From: JAJFUE01 sp041687335
GTDB lineage: Bacteria > Sumerlaeota > Sumerlaeia > MVZB01
DNA: 64,000 nt
NCBI GenBank assembly: GCA_041687335.1
Contig: JAWLCE010000001.1
Span: 276,710-340,709 of the forward strand
Direction of reading: 5' to 3'
A model generated the notes under the pieces. It did no database searches and was not told the origin of the DNA. It saw nothing but the letters and a program-made list of their open reading frames with translations. Both the position numbers and the translations under genes were made by a program. Shown here piece after piece: positions 31,965 through 41,171 of this stretch (the first letter of the stretch is position 1; every line of letters starts with the position of its first letter).

Positions 31965-34628
31965 ATGCGGAAGCTGTTCTGGACGATCCTGATCCTGACG
32001 GCGGCGCTTGTCCGCCCGGCCGCCGCCGCGATCCCGACTCCCACCGAATACCTCGGCTTCCGTCCGGGCGATGATTATCAGCTCGCCGACTGGCCACAGG
32101 TGATCGACTATTTCCGGCTCGTCGGCGAGCAGTCCCCCCGCGTCAACGTGCGCGACATCGGCCTCTCCAGTGATGGTCGCCCAATGATCATCGCCGAAAT
32201 TTCCGCCCCCGAGACCATCGCCAATTTGGACAGCCACCGCCGCAACCAGGCGCTGCTGGCCGACCCGCGCCTGATCGACGACCCTGACTTCGAGCGCGCG
32301 CTTGCCGATGAGGCCAAGGTTGTCGTGCTGCTCAATTGCGGACTGCACGCCACCGAGATCGCCGCCACTCAGATGTCGATCGAGCTGGTCCACGAGCTGG
32401 CCACCTCCGAGGACCCGCGCACCCTCGAGATTCTGGACCGCACCATCATCGTGCTGGTGCCCTCCTCCAACCCCGACGGCCTGGACATGGTCGCCGACTG
32501 GTATCAGCGCTCGCTCGGCCAGCCCTGGGAAGGCGGCGCCATGCCGTGGCTCTACCAGAAATACGCCGGCCACGATAACAATCGCGACTGGTTCATGCTC
32601 AACCTCGCCGAGACCCGCCACCTCACGCGCGTCATCTACGAGGAGTGGCGGCCGGCGATCGTCTACGACCTGCACCAGATGGGCAACAGCGGGCCGCGCT
32701 TTTTCGTTCCACCCTTCCACGACCCGCGAAACCCCAACGTGCCGCCCCTGATCGAGCAGACGCTGCTCGTCATCGGCGGCCAGATGGCGCGCGAACTTTC
32801 GCTGGCCGGCCGCACCGGCGTCATCCGCGACGCCATGTATGACAACTGGTGGTCGGGCGGCTTCCGCACCACCGTCTATCGCCACAACATGATCGGCATC
32901 CTGAGCGAGGCCGCCGGCGCCAATCTGGCCAGTCCCGTCTTCCAGCGCAAAAGCGACCTCAGCGGCGCCCGCCGCGGCATGCCCCAATATGCGATGACCA
33001 GCAACTTCCCCGAGCCCTGGCCGGGCGGCTGGTGGCGCCCGCGCGACCCGATCGAATACCAGAAAATTTCTGTCTACGCCCTGCTGACCCATGCCGCACG
33101 CAGCCACGATCAGATCAACGCCCAATACATTCACCTCGGACGCAAGGCGATCGAGCAGGGCCGCAGCGAGCCCCCCTACGCCTGGATCGTCCCGCCCGAC
33201 CAGCGCGACCCCGCCACCGCCGCCCACATGCTCGAGGTGCTGCGCCTGACCGGCATCGAGATCCACCAAGCCGAGGAGGCGTTCACGGTCGACGGCGTCA
33301 GCTATCCCGCCGGCACCTACGTCCTGCACACCGCGCAGCCCTACCGTCCGCACCTGATGGACATGATGGAGCGCCAGCAATATCCCAACCGTCTGGCCCA
33401 TCCCGGCGGCCCCGCCGAGTCCCCCTACGACATCGCCGGCTGGACGCTGCCGCTGATGATGGGCGTGCGCGTGGTCGCGACCCACGAGCCGGTGCTGGCT
33501 CGCGCACGGTTGCTGGACCGGGTGGAGAAGCCGCAGGGCCGGCTCATCGACTTGGATCAACCTGATATGTTCGGCTCGTATCTTCCCGATTATTACAGGG
33601 TCGTGCCCGGCCAGAACGATGACTTCCGGCTGCTCAACCGGCTGGCCCGCGCGGATATTCATGTGAGTGTGACCACCGAGATGACATTCACAGGCAGCCT
33701 GGCCACAATTGAGGGACTTCGAATGTTTCCGCCAGGGACGATGTACATCCAAGGGGATCCGCTTCGCAGGGCGATGCCGGGGATTCTTGAGGGGCTGTCG
33801 GTCCAACTCGAGGGTGTGGAGAGGACGGTGGGGGAAGGGGGCAGTTTTGCTATCACATTGCCGCCGTCCCCTTCAAAAACATTACGGGTGCCCAAACTGG
33901 GGATCTATCAGCCCTGGACCGCCAGCATGACCACCGGCTGGACCCGCTTCGTGCTCGACCAGTTCGAATACGACTATGAGCCGATCTATAACGCCCAGAT
34001 GCGGGCCGGTGACCTGAAGAGCCGCTTCGACACCATCATCCTGGCCTCGATCAGCAGCTCGTCGATCCTCAACGGCCAGGCCGTCGACACGACCGCCCCC
34101 CAATATGCCGGTGGCATCGGCGACGAGGGCCTGCTTGCGCTCCAGCAATTCGTCCGCGACGGCGGCACGCTGATCTGCCTCGATGACGCCACCGAGCTGC
34201 CGATCCGCCACTTCAATATCCCGGTCAAAAACGTGTTGACCGGCAAGAAATCGACCGAATTCTTCTGCCCCGGCTCGATCCTGCGCGCCCGGCTCGACAC
34301 CACCCATCCCCTCGCCTGGGGCATGCCCGAATGGCTGTCGGTCTACTTTGCCGGCTCGCAGGCGTTCGAGCTGGAGACCACTAAAGCCAAGGACCAATGG
34401 CCGGCCGCCCCCACCGTGCGCGAGGTCGGCCGTTATGCCGACACGCTGCTGCTCGAGAGCGGCTGGATTCGCGGCGAGGACCTGATTGCCGACAAGCCCT
34501 GCCTGGCCGAGGTGACCTACGGCCGCGGCCGCATCGTGCTGATCGGCTTCGCCGCCCTCCAGCGCGCCCAGACCCACGGCACCTATCGCCTGTTCTTCAA
34601 CGCCCTGGCCCTCGGCCCGCGTGATTAG
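31965..34628 (+). CDS. Secreted M14-family zinc carboxypeptidase-like protein
   Basis: 887 aa. A signal peptide (1-22, FWTILILTAALVRPAAA) precedes an M14 peptidase domain (about 35-400): metal ligands in GLHATE (HxxE), PSSNPDG, GHDNNRDWFMLN, second His in YDLHQMGNSG, and ILSEAAG near the end. The C-terminal half (about 420-887) includes a glutamine-amidotransferase-like Rossmann region (GDEGLLALQQFVRDGGTLICLD), as in other large bacterial M14 proteins that are periplasmic or exported. A stretch around 33650-33890 is less GC-rich than the rest. ATG 31965 is chosen since the signal peptide begins there. Confidence 0.85.
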   Translation: MRKLFWTILILTAALVRPAAAAIPTPTEYLGFRPGDDYQLADWPQVIDYFRLVGEQSPRVNVRDIGLSSDGRPMIIAEISAPETIANLDSHRRNQALLADPRLIDDPDFERALADEAKVVVLLNCGLHATEIAATQMSIELVHELATSEDPRTLEILDRTIIVLVPSSNPDGLDMVADWYQRSLGQPWEGGAMPWLYQKYAGHDNNRDWFMLNLAETRHLTRVIYEEWRPAIVYDLHQMGNSGPRFFVPPFHDPRNPNVPPLIEQTLLVIGGQMARELSLAGRTGVIRDAMYDNWWSGGFRTTVYRHNMIGILSEAAGANLASPVFQRKSDLSGARRGMPQYAMTSNFPEPWPGGWWRPRDPIEYQKISVYALLTHAARSHDQINAQYIHLGRKAIEQGRSEPPYAWIVPPDQRDPATAAHMLEVLRLTGIEIHQAEEAFTVDGVSYPAGTYVLHTAQPYRPHLMDMMERQQYPNRLAHPGGPAESPYDIAGWTLPLMMGVRVVATHEPVLARARLLDRVEKPQGRLIDLDQPDMFGSYLPDYYRVVPGQNDDFRLLNRLARADIHVSVTTEMTFTGSLATIEGLRMFPPGTMYIQGDPLRRAMPGILEGLSVQLEGVERTVGEGGSFAITLPPSPSKTLRVPKLGIYQPWTASMTTGWTRFVLDQFEYDYEPIYNAQMRAGDLKSRFDTIILASISSSSILNGQAVDTTAPQYAGGIGDEGLLALQQFVRDGGTLICLDDATELPIRHFNIPVKNVLTGKKSTEFFCPGSILRARLDTTHPLAWGMPEWLSVYFAGSQAFELETTKAKDQWPAAPTVREVGRYADTLLLESGWIRGEDLIADKPCLAEVTYGRGRIVLIGFAALQRAQTHGTYRLFFNALALGPRD

Positions 34629-34642
34629 GGCTTTAACCCCGG

Positions 34643-35371
34643 CTACGGAAAGCTCATCCCCCCCGGAAAGCGCAGCACGCAGCCCTGGCTGATCGTGCCG
34701 TTGGTCGGGTCATAGCGGTTGTAGATGCTGAAGCGCGAACGCACCAGCACCGTTCCGTCATCGTTGTAAACCCGATGCGAGCGGCTCGGCCCCACGCTGT
34801 AGAGCACGTAGCGCGTCGGCACCAGCGACGGATCGGTCGTATTGATGTCAGGCGCCGTGCCCAGCAGCGTGCCATGGCCATCCGCGCAGACGCGCACCGC
34901 CCGCACGCCGCGTCCGTCGCTGTTCCACATGTGGCCGTTGCCGTCGAAGCCAAATCCCAGCCTCTCGTAGCGCAGCAGCGGCCGCCCCTCGGGCGCGCGT
35001 TCGTCGGCAGCCTTGGGGTTCTCGCGCTCGGCCTCGGGCACGAAGGGATCGTGCAACGCCGCGCTCAGGTAGGCTATCGGCGTGGTCAGCCCCGCCGGTC
35101 CATCCGCCCGTTGCGGCGGAAACCCTGCCGGCATCTGCCACTCCACTCCATTGAGATCAAGGATGTAGGGGTAATCGCCCTCATCGACCCGATAGGCTTC
35201 GAGCGCCGTGGCGAGCGTGCGCAGGTCGGTCACCGCCCGCGCCGTGCGCGCACGCGTCTGGGCCTCCAGGAAGTTGGGCACCGCAATCGCCGCCAACACC
35301 CCAATGATCGCCACCACGATCAGCAGTTCGATTAATGTGAAACCCGCCCGCGGAGCTGCTGATAAACTCAT
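34643..35371 (-). CDS. Solitary type II pseudopilin
   Basis: About 242 aa. Leader PRA then GFTLIELLIVVAIIGVLA, AAIAVPNFLEAQTRARTAR, a canonical pseudopilin helix almost identical to that at 9996-10631. The globular part contains NGHMWNSDGRG and ends NRYDPTNGTISQG, the same terminal signature as the other solitary pseudopilin. It is alone, convergent with the M14 peptidase gene (14-base gap). MSLSAAPR at 35371 or the ATG three codons earlier (35380) may be the start. Confidence 0.87.
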   Translation of the reverse strand: MSLSAAPRAGFTLIELLIVVAIIGVLAAIAVPNFLEAQTRARTARAVTDLRTLATALEAYRVDEGDYPYILDLNGVEWQMPAGFPPQRADGPAGLTTPIAYLSAALHDPFVPEAERENPKAADERAPEGRPLLRYERLGFGFDGNGHMWNSDGRGVRAVRVCADGHGTLLGTAPDINTTDPSLVPTRYVLYSVGPSRSHRVYNDDGTVLVRSRFSIYNRYDPTNGTISQGCVLRFPGGMSFP

Positions 35372-35396
35372 TGGGAACACCTTGACTGAGATAATG

Positions 35397-35433
35397 AAAA
35401 GCCGGCGGCTTCTTGATCATAAGACGCCGCCGG
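35397..35433 (-). terminator. Terminator of frr
   Basis: On the minus strand, stem CCGGCGGC / GCCGCCGG (35402-35433) is followed by CTTTTC. It lies 43 bases after the frr stop. Confidence 0.7.
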
Positions 35434-35475
35434 TACAACTCTGTTTCAAAAACTTTTTTGGGCCCCACCCCGCAC

Positions 35476-36033
35476 TCAGATCTTCATGATTTCCTCTTCC
35501 TTGTGCTTGAGGTGCTCCTCGACCTTGGCGATGAACTCATCGGTCAGCTTCTGCGTGCGATCCATGAACTTGACCCGCTCATCCTCGGTCACCAGCCCGT
35601 CCTTCTCGCGCTTCTTGATCTCATCGTTGGCGTGCCGGCGCACGTTACGAATCGCCACACGCCCTTCCTCCGCCACGTGATGCGACTTCTTGACCATCTC
35701 TTTGCGCGTCTCCTCGGTCAGCGGCGGCACATGCAGGCGGATCACCTTGCCGTCGTTGTTGGGGGTCATGCCGATATTGGCCTGCAGGATCGCCTTCTCC
35801 ACCGCCGCCAGCGCCCCCTTGTCCCACGGCTGGATCGCCACCGTCGAGGCGTCAGGCGTGCTGACCGTGGCCAACTGGTTGATCGGCATCATGTTGCCAT
35901 ACATGTTGACCTCGATCGCATCGAGCATGTGGGGGTTGGCCCGCCCCGTGCGCAGCGCGCCCAACTCATGATCGACCACCTCGACCGCCCGCTGCATCTT
36001 CGCCCTGGCATCTTTCAGAATATCTTCAGCCAT
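35476..36033 (-). CDS. frr: Ribosome recycling factor
   Basis: Cytoplasmic factor that with EF-G splits post-termination ribosomes, 185 aa, normal length. Typical stretches: FELGALRTGRANPHMLD-like (DHELGALRTGRANP), YGNMMPINQLA, QPWDKGALAAVEKAI, PPLTEETRKEMVK, RNVRRHANDEIKK. ATG 36033 is supported by GAAGGGA upstream; the open frame extends further but is not conserved. pyrH and tsf, its usual neighbours, are not in this window. Confidence 0.97.
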   Translation of the reverse strand: MAEDILKDARAKMQRAVEVVDHELGALRTGRANPHMLDAIEVNMYGNMMPINQLATVSTPDASTVAIQPWDKGALAAVEKAILQANIGMTPNNDGKVIRLHVPPLTEETRKEMVKKSHHVAEEGRVAIRNVRRHANDEIKKREKDGLVTEDERVKFMDRTQKLTDEFIAKVEEHLKHKEEEIMKI

Positions 36034-36174
36034 GATTTGATCCCTTCGCCCCTGGGAGTGATGGCTCGTCAGGCCTGCGCCCGCGCCGCCCTGGAAAAGA
36101 ACCTTATCTTGTCCCAAACCGCCGCCGCATGCAAGCCCGGCGCCACGCCTATGCACCTCAGCGGCCAATCCTCC

Positions 36175-37317
36175 TCATAGCCGCAGCCCCCGCAGCCGCG
36201 CCACCATCCGCTCGAGCCCGGCCGCCCCGATCTGCTGGCTCACCGGCAGCCCCACCACCTCCCGGCGCAGCCCTTCCACTAATGGAAAGCGCCCTCGCTC
36301 AACGCTGGGATGGCGCCACATCCCGAACACATAGCTGTCGATCAGGTCCTCGAACAGCCGGTTGCGCAGGCGCTCGCGCCCGCGCTTGACCCGCACCGGC
36401 AACACCAGCGGGCAGGCTCCTTCCGGCAGGCCGCCGAACAGCAGATCAATCTCCGGCCGGTCCGCCAGCGCCTCGGCCAGCGCCAGATAATTCCCGCGTC
36501 GGCGGGCCACGCACTCCTGCGGGTCGGCTGCGGCCGCCGTCAGCCGTGCCGGCCAGGCCAGCCCCTCGCGCTCATCCAGCGGCTGAAACTCGGCCTGCTC
36601 CTCGTCACCAGGCTCCTCGTCGGACTCCGGCTCGGGAGGCCCATAGCGCAGGCGGCGGTAAAACCCGGCCAGCGACTCGCCCGCCAACCGGCGCCCGGCC
36701 GACTTCGCAAACAGCATCCAGCCCCCACCCGTGGGCCGCGCCGGCGGCGGAGCCGTAAACTCCCGCCCCGTCCACTCACGCAACATCGCCCGATCCACCC
36801 GCAGCGCCCCACCCTCGAGGCAGGGCAGCGACTTATAGAGGCTGTAGACCGAGATCGGGCCGAAGCTGCCCAGCGACCGATCCCCGGCGCACGAGAACAT
36901 GGCGTGGGCACAATCCTCGATCAGCGGCACCCCCGCCTGCCGGCATAGTCCAGCCAGCTCGCCGATCTGAGGCTGCGGGAACCCATAATAATGAATCGCC
37001 AGCACCGGCCCCGGTCGCGCGCCCAGTGCCCGCTCCAGCCATTCCAGGTCAGCCCCCAGCCCCTCGCCGATCGGATAAAACTCAACCTCGAACCCTGCCG
37101 CGAGCACCGCCTCGACCTCGGCCCCGCAATGATGAGCCGGCAGCCAGGCCCTCGTGCCCGCCGGCAGCCCCAGCCCACGAAAGGCCCAATAGATCCCAAG
37201 GCGCCCGTGCCGGAACAATCCCTCGCACTCGCTGAGCCAGCCGCTCAGCGGTCGAACGCGCGACAAAAAATCGCCTGCTGTCGGTTCGGGGTAGATGGTC
37301 AGGGGCGCAGGGCGCAT
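36175..37317 (-). CDS. DegT/DnrJ/EryC1-like PLP-dependent aminotransferase
   Basis: 380 aa. Fold type I PLP enzyme: LPAHHCGAEVEAVLAAGFEVEFYP, LAIHYYGFPQPQ, LIEDCAHAMFS with the PLP Asp, and SLYKSLPCLEGGAL with the Schiff-base Lys, as in sugar aminotransferases of the DegT family. An acidic insert (EPESDEEPGDEEQ) about residue 230 is unusual. It stands between rimM and frr without sugar genes nearby. ATG 37317 has GGAG upstream. Confidence 0.8.
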   Translation of the reverse strand: MRPAPLTIYPEPTAGDFLSRVRPLSGWLSECEGLFRHGRLGIYWAFRGLGLPAGTRAWLPAHHCGAEVEAVLAAGFEVEFYPIGEGLGADLEWLERALGARPGPVLAIHYYGFPQPQIGELAGLCRQAGVPLIEDCAHAMFSCAGDRSLGSFGPISVYSLYKSLPCLEGGALRVDRAMLREWTGREFTAPPPARPTGGGWMLFAKSAGRRLAGESLAGFYRRLRYGPPEPESDEEPGDEEQAEFQPLDEREGLAWPARLTAAAADPQECVARRRGNYLALAEALADRPEIDLLFGGLPEGACPLVLPVRVKRGRERLRNRLFEDLIDSYVFGMWRHPSVERGRFPLVEGLRREVVGLPVSQQIGAAGLERMVARLRGLRL

Positions 37318-37395
37318 CGCTGGCTCCGGCGGATGGGTCACTATTGACCGCGCCAAAATAGCAGATTCGCCCCGCCATGCCAAGCACGGCAGCCA

Positions 37396-37959
37396 TTAAT
37401 CCTGCGTCGAATGTTCTTCGAGGCCGGGAAAATCGATCGGCAGATCGGTGCCGATCTCGCGCCGCTCCAGGTCAACCGCCGAGATGAACGCGCGCACCCA
37501 CGGGATCGAAATCAGCGCCCCCTCGGGCCGCCGGACCAGCAATTGCGGCTGGGCGCGGTTGGTCTCCAGCCCCGTCACCGTCCCCAGCTCCCCCAGCCGG
37601 CGATCCACGACGCGGCAGCCCTCAAGGTCATCCTCGTAATACCAGCCCTCGGGCAGCTCGGGCAACTGCGCCCGCGGCACACAAAGATCGACCCCGCGCA
37701 GCGTGTCGGCCTGCTCGGGGTCCTCGATTCCAACCAGCTTGATCAGCCAGCGATCCTGGTGTGGCCGCAACGACTCCACCTGCATCACCCCCAGCACCTC
37801 GCCGGCCTCACTGCGCGCAACCACCTCACGCTGATCGAGCAGCTCGCCCAAGTCCAGGACCGGGGGGGCCAACCCAATCGAACTGATTTCCCCACGCAAG
37901 CCGTGGGGGCGAACCAGATGGGCGAGCGCCAATAAGCGTTCGGGCTGAGGTTGGTTCAC
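37396..37959 (-). CDS. rimM: 16S rRNA processing protein RimM
   Basis: Assists maturation of the 30S head with ribosomal protein S19, 187 aa. N-terminal RimM domain (HLVRPHGLRGEI...) and C-terminal PRC barrel (GWYYEDDLEGCRVV, GTVTGLETNRAQPQLLV, IPWVRAFI). It is in the usual order rpsP-KH-rimM. The next expected genes, trmD and rplS, are missing from this locus. Confidence 0.94.
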   Translation of the reverse strand: MNQPQPERLLALAHLVRPHGLRGEISSIGLAPPVLDLGELLDQREVVARSEAGEVLGVMQVESLRPHQDRWLIKLVGIEDPEQADTLRGVDLCVPRAQLPELPEGWYYEDDLEGCRVVDRRLGELGTVTGLETNRAQPQLLVRRPEGALISIPWVRAFISAVDLERREIGTDLPIDFPGLEEHSTQD

Positions 37960-37965
37960 GCTGGA

Positions 37966-38232
37966 CTACTCGACAATCTGCAGCAGCGACTTCTTGTGCA
38001 GCTTGGTGGCGGCGGCCGAAAGAATCTTGCGCATCGCCTTGGCCGTCTGCCCACCCTTGCCGATCACCTTGCCCACATCCTCCGGCGCCACCTTCAGCTC
38101 CAGAATCACACTCATCTGGCTCTCGACGGCGTTGACCTCGACCTTCTCCGGAAAATCCACCAGCGCCTTGGCGATATATTCCACCAACTGCTTCATCGTC
38201 AATTCGGCTTCGGGATGCTCGTTCTTGCCCAT
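37966..38232 (-). CDS. khpA: KH-domain RNA-binding protein (KhpA/YlqC)
   Basis: 88 aa. LVEYIAKALVDFPEKVEV and the KH loop GKVIGKGGQTAKAMRKIL (GxxG = GKGG) define the KhpA family, small RNA-binding proteins usually paired with KhpB/Jag. It sits between rpsP and rimM, its standard place. The start ATG 38232 excludes a long upstream extension. Confidence 0.94.
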   Translation of the reverse strand: MGKNEHPEAELTMKQLVEYIAKALVDFPEKVEVNAVESQMSVILELKVAPEDVGKVIGKGGQTAKAMRKILSAAATKLHKKSLLQIVE

Positions 38233-38479
38233 CGCGGTGCTCCTGCCTTCGGGGTTGATCTGAATTCGCGTGCTTCGGGGGCGCGGCGCCATGGCCGCCA
38301 CGCCAGACTGCATTCTACATCCATCGGTCCAGCCAAAACGCAACAATCGCTTATATCTTAACTTTCCGACGTCCACCCGCCCCCTGTCAATCTTTATGAG
38401 CGGCGGACATGGGTCTGCCCGCCGGCCGAATGCTCTCGCACCCGCGCCGGCGCGCATCCCCCAACCTCATCCCGATCTC

Positions 38480-38803
38480 TCAGCCCTCGCTGGTTTCAGC
38501 GGGCTTGGCCGCCGCCTTTTCCTTGCGCGCCGCCTGACGCTGCTCGTGGAACGTCTTCATGATCCCCTGGCGGCGCAGCAGCGACCGGCAGGTATCCGAA
38601 GGTTGCGCGCCCAGGCCCAGCCAGTGCAGCGCCTTGGCCTCGTCGACCTGGACCTGCTTGGCCTCATCCTTTTCCAGCGGATGGTAGTGGCCCAGGATCT
38701 CGATGAAGCGCCCATCGCGCGGGAAACGGCTGTCGGCCACGACCAGCCGGTAGTAGGGGGCCTTCGTGCGCCCAAAGCGCGCCAGACGAATACGAACGGA
38801 CAT
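38480..38803 (-). CDS. rpsP: 30S ribosomal protein S16
   Basis: 107 aa. VRIRLARFGRTKAPYYRLVVADSR, FIEILGHYHP and ALHWLGLGAQPSDT are diagnostic of S16. The C-terminal ~25 residues are a basic Lys/Ala tail longer than in E. coli. It follows ykuD on the same strand and is separated from KH by about 250 bases, so KH may also have its own promoter. Confidence 0.97.
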   Translation of the reverse strand: MSVRIRLARFGRTKAPYYRLVVADSRFPRDGRFIEILGHYHPLEKDEAKQVQVDEAKALHWLGLGAQPSDTCRSLLRRQGIMKTFHEQRQAARKEKAAAKPAETSEG

Positions 38804-38865
38804 TGCGGTGCTCTCCTCTTTTCAGTGCTCCGGGTCTTCGCGCCAAGGCATGCCCGGGAAGTTTT

Positions 38866-39588
38866 TCAGGGCTCGATGCGGACGGGAGTCCCCATCCGCG
38901 TCGCGGCCCAGATTTCATCGATCATGGCGGTCTCGACAGCGATGCAGCCATCGGTCCAGTCGAACTCAACGCCGCCGCCGTGGATGCCAATGGCGCCCCC
39001 CAGCGGCGAATTCCACGCCGGGACGCCATCGCTCGTCTGCTCCCACTTAAGCGCGTCGGCCGTCGCCTCATCGATCAAGCCGGCCGCCAGCCCCGCCTGC
39101 ACGTCGCGCTCGTTGGGGTAGTTGAGCCCCATGAACAGCCGGAACTGCGTGCGGTCGAGTCGGGTGAAGATCGTGTAGTCGCCCTCGGGGGTGCGCCGGT
39201 CGCCCTTGCGCGTCTTGGGACCCTCCGGGCTCCGCCCCAGCGCGATCGGGTAGCTCTTGAGCAACCGTTCGCCTTGGTGGAGTTCCAGCTCGCGCCGCTC
39301 CTTCCAGACCACGATGCGGGTCTGGTTGAGGTCGATCGGCGCGGCCAAACCCGCCTGTTCTGCCAGCCCCCGGCGCAGCGCCGGCTCGTCCACCGTGACC
39401 TTCCCCGGCCCGCGCAGGCCGGTGGTGTGCAAAACCTTGTGGCCCGCCCACTCGGCCATGAAGCGCAGCCATGGGCTGACGACTAGCGCACAGGCACAAG
39501 CCACCACCAGCACCGCAGCAAAGGCGGCGACGCGGCGCCACTTCCGCGGCGCTCTCAAGGGCAAGGGCTTTGCAATTGCCTGCGTCAT
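38866..39588 (-). CDS. L,D-transpeptidase (YkuD domain), membrane-anchored
   Basis: 240 aa. A single N-terminal membrane helix (about 18-42) and a periplasmic YkuD catalytic domain (about 95-240): YPIALGRSPEGPK, KGDRRTPEG, FRLFMGLNYPN, GIHGGG and DWTDGCIAVE with the catalytic Cys near residue 215. It makes 3-3 peptidoglycan cross-links or attaches proteins. The location between ffh and rpsP, three bases after ffh, is unusual and suggests co-transcription with export genes. Confidence 0.9.
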   Translation of the reverse strand: MTQAIAKPLPLRAPRKWRRVAAFAAVLVVACACALVVSPWLRFMAEWAGHKVLHTTGLRGPGKVTVDEPALRRGLAEQAGLAAPIDLNQTRIVVWKERRELELHQGERLLKSYPIALGRSPEGPKTRKGDRRTPEGDYTIFTRLDRTQFRLFMGLNYPNERDVQAGLAAGLIDEATADALKWEQTSDGVPAWNSPLGGAIGIHGGGVEFDWTDGCIAVETAMIDEIWAATRMGTPVRIEP

Positions 39589-39591
39589 GGG

Positions 39592-41067
39592 CTACTTCTT
39601 TTTATTCTTCTTGCTCTGCTGCTTGCGCCGGTGCTTGGGCTTGAGTTTCTGCCCGCCCAGTTCCCCCTCGTCGCGGCCGGTCTTCTGCCCGAAGGCGCCG
39701 CCCCCGCGCGGCATCGGCAACGCGCCCGCGGCGCCGGCACCGCCGCCCGCCATCGCCCCGCGCATCGCCTTCATCATCCCCCCGCCCATCATCTGGCTCA
39801 TCATCTGGCGCATCGCCATGAATTCCTTGAGCAGCCCGTTGATCTCGCTGACGTCGCGCCCCGAACCCTTCGCAATCCGCTTGCGCCGCGAGCCATCGAT
39901 CACGTCCGGGTTCTCGCGCTCGGCCGGGGTCATCGACCGGATGATCGCCTCCATCGGCTTCATCATGTCGTCGTCGATTTCCATCCCCTTGAGCGCCTGG
40001 CCCAGCCCCGGGATCATCCCCATCAGGCTCTTGAGCGACCCCATCTTCTTGACGCGCTGGGTCTGGTCCAGAAAGTCCTGCAGCGAGAAGTTGCCCTTCT
40101 TGAGCTTCTTCTGCATCGCCTCGGCTTCTTTTTCGTCGACCTGCTCCTGCGCCTTCTCCACCAGCGTCAGCACGTCACCCATCCCCAGGATGCGCGAGGC
40201 CATCCGGTCGGGGTAGAACGGCTCCAGGTCGTCGGACTTCTCGCCGACGCCCACAAAATAAATCGGCTTGCCCGTCACCGACTTCACCGACAGCGCCGCG
40301 CCGCCGCGGGCGTCACCATCCAGCTTGGTCAGGCAAACCCCGTCGATGCCGATGGTCTCGGCAAACCGCGCCGCCGAGTTGACCGCGTCCTGTCCCGTCA
40401 TCGCGTCGGCGACGAAGAAGGAGTAGTTGGGCTTGACGCGCGCCTTGATCTCCTCCAGCTCGTCCATCCGCACCTCGTCGATGTGCAGCCGACCCGCCGT
40501 ATCGACGATGACGAAGTTGTGATGGTGCGCCTTGGCATGCGCCAGCCCGCGCTCGGCAATCTCCGGCGCCGGCCGCTCGGTCCCCATCTCGAAGACCGGC
40601 ACGCCGAGCCGCCCGCCGACCACCTTGAGCTGCTCCACCGCCGCCGGCCGGTGCACGTCGCACGCCACCAGCAGCGGCGAATAACCTTCCTTCTTCATCC
40701 GCAGCGCCAGCTTGCCCGCCAGCGTCGTCTTGCCCGAACCCTGCAGCCCCAGCAACAGCACCGTGTTGAGCCGCCCCTTGCCGGCCTCCAGCTTGGCCAC
40801 CTCGCCGCCCAGCAGCGCCACCAGCTCCTTGTGCACGATCCCCACGAACTGCTGCTCGGGACGCAGCGCGCCAATCACCTCGGCGCCGACCGCCTTCTCG
40901 CGCACCGCGCCCGTGAAATCCTTGACCACCTTGAAGTTGACATCGGCCTCCAGCAGCGCCATGCGCACCTCGCGCACCGCCTCGACCATGTTCTCCTCGG
41001 TCAGGCGCGCCTCCCCGCGCAGGCGCTTGAAGACCCCATTTAATTTATCGCCCAGCGCGTCGAACAT
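39592..41067 (-). CDS. ffh: Signal recognition particle GTPase Ffh
   Basis: Targets inner-membrane proteins co-translationally, 491 aa. N domain; G domain with P-loop GLQGSGKTT (about 107-115), DTAGR (about 190) and TKLDG (about 250); and a methionine-rich M domain binding 4.5S RNA and signal sequences (IPGLGQ, SGRDVSEINGLLKEFMAM, QMMGGGMM). The C-terminus has an extra Gly-rich then strongly basic tail (KPKHRRKQQSKKNKKK). It is downstream of ylxM. Confidence 0.97.
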   Translation of the reverse strand: MFDALGDKLNGVFKRLRGEARLTEENMVEAVREVRMALLEADVNFKVVKDFTGAVREKAVGAEVIGALRPEQQFVGIVHKELVALLGGEVAKLEAGKGRLNTVLLLGLQGSGKTTLAGKLALRMKKEGYSPLLVACDVHRPAAVEQLKVVGGRLGVPVFEMGTERPAPEIAERGLAHAKAHHHNFVIVDTAGRLHIDEVRMDELEEIKARVKPNYSFFVADAMTGQDAVNSAARFAETIGIDGVCLTKLDGDARGGAALSVKSVTGKPIYFVGVGEKSDDLEPFYPDRMASRILGMGDVLTLVEKAQEQVDEKEAEAMQKKLKKGNFSLQDFLDQTQRVKKMGSLKSLMGMIPGLGQALKGMEIDDDMMKPMEAIIRSMTPAERENPDVIDGSRRKRIAKGSGRDVSEINGLLKEFMAMRQMMSQMMGGGMMKAMRGAMAGGGAGAAGALPMPRGGGAFGQKTGRDEGELGGQKLKPKHRRKQQSKKNKKK

Positions 41068-41087
41068 CAGCCTTCAACCTCAATCCC

Positions 41088-41160
41088 GTTTTTAGCCACG
41101 AATCACAGGAATTTTTCCCGAATCCAGACGTTCATTCGTGTCTATTCGTGGCTTCTCCTG
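41088..41160. repeat. D-type dispersed words between ylxM and ffh
   Basis: TTAGCCACGAATCACAGGAA and ATTCGTGTCTATTCGTGGCT form an imperfect inverted repeat (AGCCACGAAT / ATTCGTGGCT) spanning the short gap. It may fold in the ylxM-ffh mRNA. Confidence 0.6.
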
Positions 41161-41171
41161 ATTTTGCTTTT